Source of the DNA: Intrasporangium flavum
GTDB taxonomy: Bacteria; Actinomycetota; Actinomycetes; Actinomycetales; Dermatophilaceae
Assembly (NCBI RefSeq): GCF_001956915.1
Contig: NZ_MLJO01000001.1
Coordinates: forward strand, 1 to 64,000
DNA: 64,000 nt
Reading direction: 5' to 3'
Part shown: one piece after another, positions 1-6,658 of the stretch
Position numbering within the stretch: the first letter of the stretch is position 1
Layout: every line of letters begins with the position of its first letter
Made by a program: the position numbers and the translations under genes
Notes under the pieces: model-generated
Told to the model about the DNA's origin: nothing
The model's input: the letters and a program-made list of their open reading frames with translations, nothing else
Databases searched by the model: none

Positions 1-355
1 GTGGGGACGAGGGCCGGGCGGGCGGGGCGTCCGTGAGGACGTGCGGGACTCGCATCGGCGCCCCCACGGTGCCGACGACCGTCGCGGCGTCGACGAGCAC
101 ACCGAGGGAGGTGGCGAGGAGCAGGACGTCGCGCCACCGTTTGCGGCCGGTGCCCGCGGCGGCCGCGACCGCGTAGGTCTGCTCGCGCGTCAGCGAACCG
201 TCGAGGCCGGCGAGCAGCGCCGCCTCCCCGGGCGTGACGCCCTCGACGACGGGAGCCCCTGGCAGCAGGCCGAACTGGACCTCACCGGGGCGGCGCACGT
301 ACGGGCGCAGCCACGCCGGCAGGCGAGGACGGTCGGGGACCGGGGAGGGGGACAT
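1..355 (-). CDS. ThiF-like adenylyltransferase, N-terminal part (runs off the window)
   Basis: The 118 visible codons begin at an ATG at 355, preceded by a good Shine-Dalgarno (GGAGGT), and stay open to the window edge. The N-terminus (LPAWLRPYVRRPGEVQFG, then a GLDGSLT turn) resembles the small domain that precedes the Rossmann adenylation domain in actinobacterial ThiF/MoeB-type proteins. The ATP-binding and catalytic parts lie outside the window. The call therefore rests on this N-terminal pattern and on the neighbourhood, which is inference. It could also be an unrelated hypothetical protein. A terminator-like hairpin (480-511) separates it from the DUF5679 gene upstream. Confidence 0.45.
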   Translation of the reverse strand, partial: MSPSPVPDRPRLPAWLRPYVRRPGEVQFGLLPGAPVVEGVTPGEAALLAGLDGSLTREQTYAVAAAAGTGRKRWRDVLLLATSLGVLVDAATVVGTVGAPMRVPHVLTDAPPARPSSP

Positions 356-479
356 CGGGACCTCCAGGGCGGCTCGGGCGGCGACGCCGAGGCCCGCGGG
401 CCGGGCGTCCGGCTCCGCTCAGGCTGGCAGCCGCGTGAAGGGCCGCGAGCGCGTCGTCCACAGGTCCCCGGACGCGCAC

Positions 480-511
480 GAGGGGCGGGACCCGTGCGGG
501 TCCCGCCCCTC
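480..511 (-). terminator. Intrinsic terminator-like hairpin after the DUF5679 gene
   Basis: A perfect 14-bp stem (GAGGGGCGGGACCC and its complement) with a 4-nt loop lies 34 bp beyond the stop of the minus-strand DUF5679 gene and 125 bp before the ThiF-like start. There is no U-tract, as is common in actinobacteria. Confidence 0.65.
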
Positions 512-545
512 GAAGTACGGCGTCAGCGACGCCGTCGCGACCTGG

Positions 546-707
546 TCAGGCCTTGCCCAGAATGCGGTTGAGGTTCGTGCCACAGACGGGGCACTGGCCC
601 TTGGCCATACGGCGACCGTTGTCGGAAACGACAACCTTGCCCTCGGCCTCGCGCTTCTCCTTGCACTTCACGCAGTAGAACTCGCCCTTGTAGGTCTCGT
701 CAGCCAT
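546..707 (-). CDS. DUF5679 zinc-ribbon protein
   Basis: This small basic protein of 53 residues has two CxxC knuckles (C12/C15 and C39/C42) that would bind one zinc ion in a ribbon fold. Sequence and length match the actinobacterial DUF5679 family, which has no assigned function. The ATG at 707 is preceded by AAGGAGA at good spacing, so I prefer it to an in-frame start nine codons upstream. The gene is monocistronic, with a hairpin after it. It is divergent from the metallopeptidase gene at 1204 across a repeat-rich intergenic region. Confidence 0.85.
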   Translation of the reverse strand: MADETYKGEFYCVKCKEKREAEGKVVVSDNGRRMAKGQCPVCGTNLNRILGKA

Positions 708-879
708 TGGTGTCTCCTTGTAGCTGGCGCCCATCCGACGGGCGCCTCGACTCCTGCAACCCTAGAGCACGCTGAGCACGAAATCATGCTCATCCCCCGC
801 GGGGCGCGCGCGTCGGGGATGAGGTACAAGCCGTGCTCGACGACGCCCGCGCCCCCCGCGGTGCCGCCCGGACCCCGTG

Positions 880-950
880 AGCACGGGCTGAGCACGCGCT
901 GAGCACGACGAGAGCACGGCGTGAGCACGACCCCAGCACGACGTCAGCAC
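880..950. repeat. Seven-copy 11-bp tandem AGCAC array
   Basis: AGCAC occurs at 880, 891, 902, 913, 924, 935 and 946, exactly every 11 bp; the loose unit is AGCACGRCGTG. Further AGCAC copies lie at 766, 775 and 997, and inverted GTGCT copies at 833, 1055, 1108 and 1162. The array sits in the 496-bp gap between the divergent DUF5679 and metallopeptidase genes. An 11-bp period is not a multiple of three and is close to one helical turn, so this looks like stacked protein-binding sites or a short tandem repeat, not coding sequence. The same gap holds an inverted repeat with 9-bp arms at 789-823. Confidence 0.85.
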
Positions 951-1044
951 CGGGCCCTCCCGGCCCCGTCCCGGCGCCCGAAACCCACGTCGACTGAGCA
1001 CTGCGTCACCCCCGTACCAGTGACCCGTGTGAAGAGAGTGATGA

Positions 1045-1119
1045 GTGGGGCGGAGTGCTCACTCGACGGGGTGAGGTGGGTGTGGGAGGTGTGACGTGTG
1101 GGGCGGAGTGCTCACTCGA
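1045..1119. repeat. Two 22-bp direct repeats containing GTGCTCAC
   Basis: The 22-bp sequence beginning GTGGGGCGGAGTGCTCAC occurs at 1045-1066 and again at 1098-1119, 53 bp apart. Both contain GTGCTCAC, the reverse complement of the GTGAGCAC found in the tandem array upstream. They lie 85 to 160 bp before the metallopeptidase start and may be operators, which is inference. Confidence 0.8.
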
Positions 1120-1191
1120 GGGGAGGTAGCCTGCGACGCGGCGCTACCGCGCGTCCGCAGCGTGCTCCCGCGCGCTGTCGGCGGGCTGGCC

Positions 1192-1197
1192 TAGCCT
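1192..1197 (+). promoter_or_regulatory. -10 box of a leaderless promoter for the metallopeptidase gene
   Basis: TAGCCT ends 6 nt before the ATG at 1204 and no Shine-Dalgarno is present. Transcription would start at or next to the start codon. Confidence 0.6.
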
Positions 1198-1203
1198 GCC
1201 CCT

Positions 1204-1755
1204 ATGGCAGTGGCGTCGCGCGAGGTGGTGCACACGGTGGTCGACGGTGTCGCCGTCGAGGTCCGCCGCAGCCCGCGCCGCCGTCGCACCGTCTCGGCCT
1301 ACCGGCAGGAGGGGCGGCTCGTCGTCCTCGTCCCGGCGCGGATGAGCCGCGCCGAGGAGGGGGAGTGGGTGCGCACCATGGTGGCGCGCGTCGCCGCGTC
1401 CGAGAAGCGCCGCCAGCGCAGCGACACCGACCTCCAGCGCCGGGCGCTCGAGCTGTCGCGCGAGCACCTCGGTGGCCGGGCCGTCCCCTCGAGCGTGCGC
1501 TGGGTCGGCAACCAGGCGAGCCGCTGGGGTTCGTGCACGCCGGCCGACGGCACGATCCGCCTGTCCGACAAGCTGCACGGGATGCCGTCGTGGGTCGTCG
1601 ACTACGTGCTCCTGCACGAGCTCGCGCACCTGCTCCAGCCCGGGCACGGCCCGCAGTTCTGGGCGCTGCTCCAGGGCTACCCGCGCCTCGAGAGGGCGCG
1701 CGGCTACCTCCAAGGTGTCTCGGCCGCGGCCGGACTCGACCTCAGCGACGACTGA
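1204..1755 (+). CDS. M48/YgjP-like zinc metallopeptidase (DUF45)
   Basis: The 183-residue cytosolic protein carries the gluzincin signature HELAH (H138, E139, H142) followed by PGH (about H148) as the probable third zinc ligand. It also has the SRWGSC motif typical of the YgjP/SprT-like group. There is no signal peptide. Length and layout match actinobacterial proteins annotated as M48-family metallopeptidases; the substrate is unknown. The ATG at 1204 is chosen because a TAGCCT -10 box lies 6 nt upstream, giving a leaderless message. It converges on the NUDIX gene, with 52 bp between the stop codons. Confidence 0.85.
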   Translation: MAVASREVVHTVVDGVAVEVRRSPRRRRTVSAYRQEGRLVVLVPARMSRAEEGEWVRTMVARVAASEKRRQRSDTDLQRRALELSREHLGGRAVPSSVRWVGNQASRWGSCTPADGTIRLSDKLHGMPSWVVDYVLLHELAHLLQPGHGPQFWALLQGYPRLERARGYLQGVSAAAGLDLSDD

Positions 1756-1807
1756 CCGGCGTCGTCGGCCCGGCCCTGCACAGGTGGTCCCGGCGCGGAC
1801 CGACGCG

Positions 1808-2425
1808 TCAGTGGCGCAGGGCGCGCAGCCCCGCTTCGACGAGCGGCCGCAGCTCGTCGCGGGTGCCCTCGGGCAGGTCGTCGACGGGCCACCAGCGCAC
1901 GTCGAGCGACTCCTCGCTGACGCGCGCCCTGGCACCGCGCGGCACCACGGCGGCGAAGCGCACGTCGAGGTGCTCCCGGCACGCGCCGAAGTCGCCGACG
2001 AGCTCGTGCCGGTCCAGCTGGACGATCCCGGGCAGGACGGTGAGCCCGTCGATGCCCGACTCCTCCGTGGCCTCCCGACGCGCCGCGTGCCACACCGAGG
2101 CGTCCCCGGCCTCGTAGTGCCCGCCGAGCTGGAACCAGGCCAGGGCCCGGCGGTGGTGCGTGAGGAGCGTCGAGGTGCCGTCGGCGTCGAGGACGACGAC
2201 GCTGCCGGTCAGGTGCGCGGGCGGCCCCTGCTTGCTCATGGCGTCGGGGTGGGCGGCGAGGTGGTCGAGGAACTCGGCGCGCAGGCGCTCCTGTGCAGCG
2301 TCGGGGGCCTGCCACGCCTCGAGCCGGGCACGGGCGTCGTCCCTGAGCCGCAGCCAGGCGTCCTCGACCGCGGCCGTGCCGTCCGCCTCCTGCTCGAGCG
2401 CCCTCCCGGTGCGTCGATCGGTCAC
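1808..2425 (-). CDS. NUDIX hydrolase
   Basis: This 205-residue protein has a Nudix box at residues 101-125 (GGHYEAGDAS, then REATEESGI). The REATEESGI part supplies the metal-binding glutamates for hydrolysis of a nucleoside diphosphate linked to another group. One extra residue between the GD and RE parts matches a variant frequent in actinobacterial GGH-type Nudix proteins. The first 70 residues are helical and lack a known domain. The GTG start overlaps the stop of the upstream zinc metalloprotease gene by 4 bp (GTGA), so the two are co-translated. The substrate cannot be deduced. Confidence 0.88.
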   Translation of the reverse strand: MTDRRTGRALEQEADGTAAVEDAWLRLRDDARARLEAWQAPDAAQERLRAEFLDHLAAHPDAMSKQGPPAHLTGSVVVLDADGTSTLLTHHRRALAWFQLGGHYEAGDASVWHAARREATEESGIDGLTVLPGIVQLDRHELVGDFGACREHLDVRFAAVVPRGARARVSEESLDVRWWPVDDLPEGTRDELRPLVEAGLRALRH

Positions 2426-4155
2426 CGCGACGGGCCGGGACCGTCGCCCGGCTCGCCCGGCTCTCCCGGCGCGTCGCCCGGCGCGTCGCCCCGGCGCTCG
2501 CGGTCGGCGTCCTCGAGGATCCCGCGCAGGACGGCGTCGAGGTCACCGAGCTCGCCGGCGCCGGTCGGCTCGCCCACGCCCGCGGCCGAGCCGCCACGGA
2601 CCCGCTCGACGTAGCCGATCGGGTCGTCGAGGTCTGCCGAGGTGGGGGCGAGGTCGGGGTGGGCCCACCGGCCGTCGCGCAGCTCGGCTCCGCCCGCGCT
2701 CTCGAGGGCGGCCCAGAGGTTCGCGGCGTCGCGCAGCCGCCGCGGACGCAGCTCGAGGCCCACGAGCCCGGCGAACGTCTTCTGCGCCGCACCGCCGACC
2801 CGCCGCCGGCGGATCGTCTCGGCGAGGGCGGCCGACTGCGGCAGGTGCCTCGAGGTGGCGCGGTCGGTCACGTGGTCGACCCAGCCCTCGGCGAGGGCGA
2901 GAAGCGTCTCGAGGCGCTCGAGCGCGGCCTGCTGGGCGGTGGTGGGCTGGGGCCGGAACAGGTTGCCCTGCAGGGCGGCCCGAAGGGCCTCGGGGTCGGA
3001 GGGGTCGATCGTCGAGAGCGCCGACTCGATGGCGTCGGTGTCGATGGTGATGTTGCGCGCGTAGTCGGACACGGCCGACAGCAGCTGCGGCCCGAGCCAC
3101 GGCACCTCGGCGAAGAGCCGGATGCGCGCGGCCTCGCGGACCGCGAGGTAGAGGCGCACCTGGGCGACGTCGATCTCGAGGGAGTCGGCGAGGGCCGCGA
3201 CGTTGCCCGGCAGGAGGGCGACGAGGCCGGGCTCGGTCAGGGGCAGACCGACCTCCGTGCCGCCGACGACCTCGGTGGCGAGGGTCCCGACGGCCTGGCC
3301 CAGCTGGGCCGAGAACATCTGCCGGCTGAGGTTGCCGAGCATCGGGGCCCACTGGTCGACCATGGCGCGCGGGTCGAAGCCAGCCGGCAGGTCCTCGGGC
3401 AGCGCGTCGCCGAACGCCTCGGGGCCGAGCTCGCCGACCTGCTTGCGCAGCGCGTCGGACGTGGCGGCGGTGACGCCGTCGGAGACCGGCTCGATGAGCT
3501 CGAACCAGCGCGGCATCGTCGCCTCGACCCACTCGGCCCGGCTCAGGCCGGTGGCCCGCCAGGCCGGGGTCGACAGGGTGGTCTGCTCGTCGAGCCACAG
3601 CGAGGCGACCGACACGGCGTCGACGACCGCGCGCGAGGCGGCGTCGTCGTGCACGTCGTTGCCCTCGGCCGCGCTCACGTGCTTGCGGGCCACGTCGGTG
3701 GCGAGGTCGCGCGAACCGGTGGGGGAGTCCTGGGCGGCCATGAAGCTGCCGAGCTGGGCGCGCATCGCGGCCTGCGTGGCGGGGTCGGTGAGGTCGACGC
3801 CCATGCTGCGCATCGCCTCGGCGAGCTCGGGGTTGCCCGCGGCCTCGCCGAGCACGTGCTCGAGCATCGCGCTGAGGTCGCCCGTGGGCATCTCACCGCC
3901 GGCGCCGGGCCGGCGCAGGGGCAGCCCGAACGGGCTGTCGGCGCCGAAGAGGGCCGACGGGTCCGACGGGACGGGCGGCATGTCGGGCACGGCAGGCTCG
4001 GTGGGGCCCGCGGGCTCGGTGGGCTCGGTGGGCTCGGAGGTCCCGGCGTCGGGAGCGCTGCCCTCGACGCGGCCGTGCCCGCCCTGCCCGCGCTGCTCGT
4101 CGCGCTGTTCGTCGCCCTGCTCGTCGTCCTTGCGGGGGCCCTGGTCGTCGGCCAT
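2422..4155 (-). CDS. Zinc-dependent metalloprotease-like protein (DUF2342 family)
   Basis: A 577-residue protein with a disordered acidic/Pro-Glu-Thr-rich N-terminus (about residues 1-65), then a helical domain and a C-terminal segment with LALAEGWVDHVTD. This is the pattern of the actinobacterial family annotated as zinc-dependent metalloprotease or DUF2342, in which the helix carries a modified HExxH-like motif. The present motif lacks a classic HExxH, so catalysis is uncertain. In-frame ATGs at 4164 and 4170 are alternatives to 4155; none has an ideal Shine-Dalgarno. It is first in a two-gene operon with the NUDIX gene and is divergent from moaE across a region with a strong palindrome. 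Confidence 0.75.
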   Translation of the reverse strand: MADDQGPRKDDEQGDEQRDEQRGQGGHGRVEGSAPDAGTSEPTEPTEPAGPTEPAVPDMPPVPSDPSALFGADSPFGLPLRRPGAGGEMPTGDLSAMLEHVLGEAAGNPELAEAMRSMGVDLTDPATQAAMRAQLGSFMAAQDSPTGSRDLATDVARKHVSAAEGNDVHDDAASRAVVDAVSVASLWLDEQTTLSTPAWRATGLSRAEWVEATMPRWFELIEPVSDGVTAATSDALRKQVGELGPEAFGDALPEDLPAGFDPRAMVDQWAPMLGNLSRQMFSAQLGQAVGTLATEVVGGTEVGLPLTEPGLVALLPGNVAALADSLEIDVAQVRLYLAVREAARIRLFAEVPWLGPQLLSAVSDYARNITIDTDAIESALSTIDPSDPEALRAALQGNLFRPQPTTAQQAALERLETLLALAEGWVDHVTDRATSRHLPQSAALAETIRRRRVGGAAQKTFAGLVGLELRPRRLRDAANLWAALESAGGAELRDGRWAHPDLAPTSADLDDPIGYVERVRGGSAAGVGEPTGAGELGDLDAVLRGILEDADRERRGDAPGDAPGEPGEPGDGPGPSR

Positions 4156-4180
4156 CCTGCTCATCCCCATCGCCGCTGTC

Positions 4181-4201
4181 GGTTGTCTCTCCAAGACAAC
4201 C
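4181..4201. promoter_or_regulatory. Perfect 8-bp inverted repeat in a divergent promoter region
   Basis: GGTTGTCT and AGACAACC are perfect complements separated by 5 nt (CTCCA). The repeat sits in the roughly 120-bp gap between the divergent zinc-protease and moaE genes. It could be a dimeric repressor site for either promoter, or a hairpin in the protease leader. Confidence 0.55.
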
Positions 4202-4265
4202 ACGGACGCGTCCGGTTGGTTCCCCGCCGTCGCGCACACCGGGCGCGTCCCACGGCCGGGCAGCA

Positions 4266-4271
4266 TACGAT
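4266..4271 (+). promoter_or_regulatory. -10 box of a leaderless promoter for moaE
   Basis: TACGAT is followed by 7 nt and then the GTG at 4279. An ATG at 4270 would overlap this box, which argues for GTG 4279 as the real start. Confidence 0.5.
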
Positions 4272-4278
4272 GGCCCGC

Positions 4279-4728
4279 GTGACGGTCACCCTTGCCGAGA
4301 TCCGCGAGGCACCCCTGTCGGTCGACGAGGTGCTCGCGAGCGTGTCCGACCCCCGCGCGGGGGGCACGTGCCTCTTCGTGGGGACCGTCCGCGACCACGA
4401 CGGTCCTGCCGACGCGTCCCCGGACGCCCCGGAGGCCAAGGGGGTCAGCCACCTCGACTACTCGGCGCACCCGCAGGCCACCGACGTCGCCCGCGAGCTG
4501 GCCGAGAAGCTCGCCTCCGACGGCCGGGTCGTGCGGATCGCCGTCGTCCACCGCGTCGGCCACCTCGAGGTCGGCGACGTCGCGGTCGTCGTCGGCGTCA
4601 GCGCCGAGCACCGCGGTGAGGCCTTCGAGGTGTGCCGCGCCCTCATCGACGAGTTCAAGGCGAACGTGCCCATCTGGAAGCACCAGCAGTTCACCGACGG
4701 CGCCGACGAGTGGGTCGGCCTGCCGTGA
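4279..4728 (+). CDS. moaE: Molybdopterin synthase catalytic subunit MoaE
   Basis: MoaE transfers sulfur from thiocarboxylated MoaD to precursor Z to make molybdopterin. The 149-residue protein shows family motifs: GTCLFVGTVRDHD near the start, LDYSAHP in the middle, and a basic active-site stretch ending with NVPIWKHQQFTDG, whose lysine is in the expected place. No moaD is adjacent. The GTG start is favoured by a -10 box 7 nt upstream. The stop overlaps the GTG of the next gene (GTGA), coupling it to the Lon-like PDZ protease, an association also common in related actinobacteria but functionally unexplained. Confidence 0.9.
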   Translation: MTVTLAEIREAPLSVDEVLASVSDPRAGGTCLFVGTVRDHDGPADASPDAPEAKGVSHLDYSAHPQATDVARELAEKLASDGRVVRIAVVHRVGHLEVGDVAVVVGVSAEHRGEAFEVCRALIDEFKANVPIWKHQQFTDGADEWVGLP

Positions 4729-5885
4729 GGACGATCAAGCGGGTGCCGGACGAGCAGCCCGGCACGTTCCCGGGCGCGCCGCCCGACGGCACGGGCGCGC
4801 ACGGCGCGGGCGCGAACCCCGGCGACGACGGCCGCCTCACGCGTGGCAACAAGGTCGTCCTCGGGCTGTTCTTCGCCTTCCTCGTCGCGATGGTCGTCGG
4901 CTCCCTCGTGCACCTGCCGTACGCCGTCATGAGCCCCGGCCCCACGCAGAACACGCTCGGTGTCTCGGCCGACGGCAAGAAGACCCCGATCATCTCGATC
5001 TCGGGTCTGCCCACCTACCCCACCGACGGTGCCCTGCGGTTCACGACGGTCCGCGTCGAGGGTGGTCCCGGCTACCCGGTCGACCTCTGGGACGTCCTGC
5101 GCGCGTGGATCGACCCGGCGCGCGACGTCTACCCGGTCGACGACGTCTTCGACCCGCAGGTCAGCGAGGAGCAGGTCGCCGAGGAGAACGCCGTCCAGAT
5201 GGCCGGCTCGCAGGAGGAGGCCACCGCGGTGGCACTGCGGGCGATCGGCAAGGACGTGCCCACGCACATCGCCATCGCGGAGCTGACCGAGCAGTCCAAG
5301 GCCAAGGACCTGCTCAAGCCCAAGGACCGCATCGTGCGCGTCGACGGCACCGCGATCACCTCGGCCGACGACGTCCGCACGGCGCTGCAGCAGCGTCGCC
5401 CCGGCGACACCGTCGAGCTGACGGTCGCGCGCGACGGCAAGGACGTCACCGTGTCGGTCCCGACCATCGCCGGCCAGGGCGGGCGCACGGCGCTCGGCGT
5501 CATCCTCAGCCTCGAGCACGACTTCCCGGCCACGGTCAAGATCGACGCCGGGTCGATCGGCGGCCCGTCGGCCGGACTGATGTTCAGCCTCGGCATCTAC
5601 GACAAGCTGACGCCGGGTCCGCTGGCGAACAACCACCAGATCGCCGGCACCGGCACCATCGACGACAACGGCGACGTCGGCCCGATCGGTGGCATCCGCC
5701 AGAAGCTCGCCGGGGCCCGGGCCGACGGCGCCACGTGGTTCCTCGCGCCGTCCGACAACTGCAACGAGGTCGTCGACCACGTGCCCGACGGCCTCCAGGT
5801 GGTCAAGGTGTCGACCTTCGACCAGGCCAAGACCGCCGTCGAGGCGATCGCCGCCGGGCGCACGGGCTCGCTGCCGCACTGCTGA
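4725..5885 (+). CDS. Membrane-anchored PDZ / Lon-like serine protease (YlbL family)
   Basis: This 386-residue protein has a Pro/Gly-rich cytosolic N-terminus, one transmembrane helix (about residues 45-65), a PDZ domain (about residues 190-260, KPKDRIVRVDG) and a C-terminal S16 Lon-type protease domain. The catalytic dyad is S282 in GGPSAGLMF and K327 in GGIRQKLAGA, 45 residues apart as in Lon. The protease domain should lie outside the membrane. The GTG start overlaps the moaE stop by 4 bp. It is the YlbL/SdrC-like group, thought to process envelope proteins; the substrate is not evident here. Confidence 0.9.
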   Translation: MRTIKRVPDEQPGTFPGAPPDGTGAHGAGANPGDDGRLTRGNKVVLGLFFAFLVAMVVGSLVHLPYAVMSPGPTQNTLGVSADGKKTPIISISGLPTYPTDGALRFTTVRVEGGPGYPVDLWDVLRAWIDPARDVYPVDDVFDPQVSEEQVAEENAVQMAGSQEEATAVALRAIGKDVPTHIAIAELTEQSKAKDLLKPKDRIVRVDGTAITSADDVRTALQQRRPGDTVELTVARDGKDVTVSVPTIAGQGGRTALGVILSLEHDFPATVKIDAGSIGGPSAGLMFSLGIYDKLTPGPLANNHQIAGTGTIDDNGDVGPIGGIRQKLAGARADGATWFLAPSDNCNEVVDHVPDGLQVVKVSTFDQAKTAVEAIAAGRTGSLPHC

Positions 5886-5942
5886 CGGCGCGCCGGTGCG
5901 GCGCGTCGGGACCGTTCGGCTCCGTGGGGTGTCGAGGGGCGG

Positions 5943-6473
5943 TCAGTCCGTCAGCGTGGCGCGCAGCGCCTCGACGAGACCGGGCGCGAGGTCGCGCCCG
6001 GTGGCCACGGCGTCGTCGGAGTCGTGCTCGCGCTGGCGCAGCAGGCAGATCGAGGAGCCGTCGCGCAGGACCGCGACGAGAAGGCGCACGTCCTTGCGGT
6101 CCGGGTGGGAGGCCAGCGCCTCGACGGCGTCGTCGGATCGGGTCGGCAGGTCGCGCTCGGCCTCCGGCGGCACGACCATCCGCTCGATGGCGAAGGCGCA
6201 GCCGTCGACCTCCTGCGGCCAGGCGATCCGGCCGAGCAGCGTCTCGAGCGAGCTCGTCTGCGGCAGGCCCTCCTGCTCGATCGCGGTCAGCGCACCCTCG
6301 GCGAAGTCGGCGGGCCCCATGCCCGCGCGCAGCTGGGGCTCGCGCTCGAGGAGGTCGGCGGTGCGCACGAGGGCGAAGAGGCGGGCCGGCTGGTCCCACC
6401 CGGACGCGGCGACGTGCCGCTCGGTGTCGAGGGCGGCGACGGAGAGGGGATCGATGACGGGCTGGGAGCTCAC
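5943..6473 (-). CDS. PPA1309 family protein
   Basis: A soluble acidic protein of 176 residues, matching in sequence and length the uncharacterised PPA1309 family of actinobacteria. Visible features include SGWDQPARLFALV near the N-terminus and a central GCAFAIERMVVPP strand. No catalytic motif is recognisable. The GTG start at 6473 is preceded, at 6 nt, by CAGCAT, a weak match to the leaderless -10 pattern. It converges on the PDZ protease gene and is divergent from the UPF0182 gene, an arrangement shared with related genomes. Confidence 0.8.
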   Translation of the reverse strand: MSSQPVIDPLSVAALDTERHVAASGWDQPARLFALVRTADLLEREPQLRAGMGPADFAEGALTAIEQEGLPQTSSLETLLGRIAWPQEVDGCAFAIERMVVPPEAERDLPTRSDDAVEALASHPDRKDVRLLVAVLRDGSSICLLRQREHDSDDAVATGRDLAPGLVEALRATLTD

Positions 6474-6658
6474 GCGTCCATGCTGCCGCATGAGGTCGCA
6501 CGCGCCACCTCCGGACCCGCCCGAGTCACGGTGCGGTATCGGCTCGGTGGACCGCACGGGTCGCCGGGTTATGGTTTGGCTGGCGGTCCCGGCCGCCCCG
6601 TCGGCGGAGCCGAACCCGCCGACCGCCCTGCCCGACCCAGCACCCGAGGCAACTCCAC

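Noticed and set aside
880-950. The AGCAC array as a CRISPR
   Set aside because: The unit is only 11 bp with no unique spacers and no cas genes nearby.
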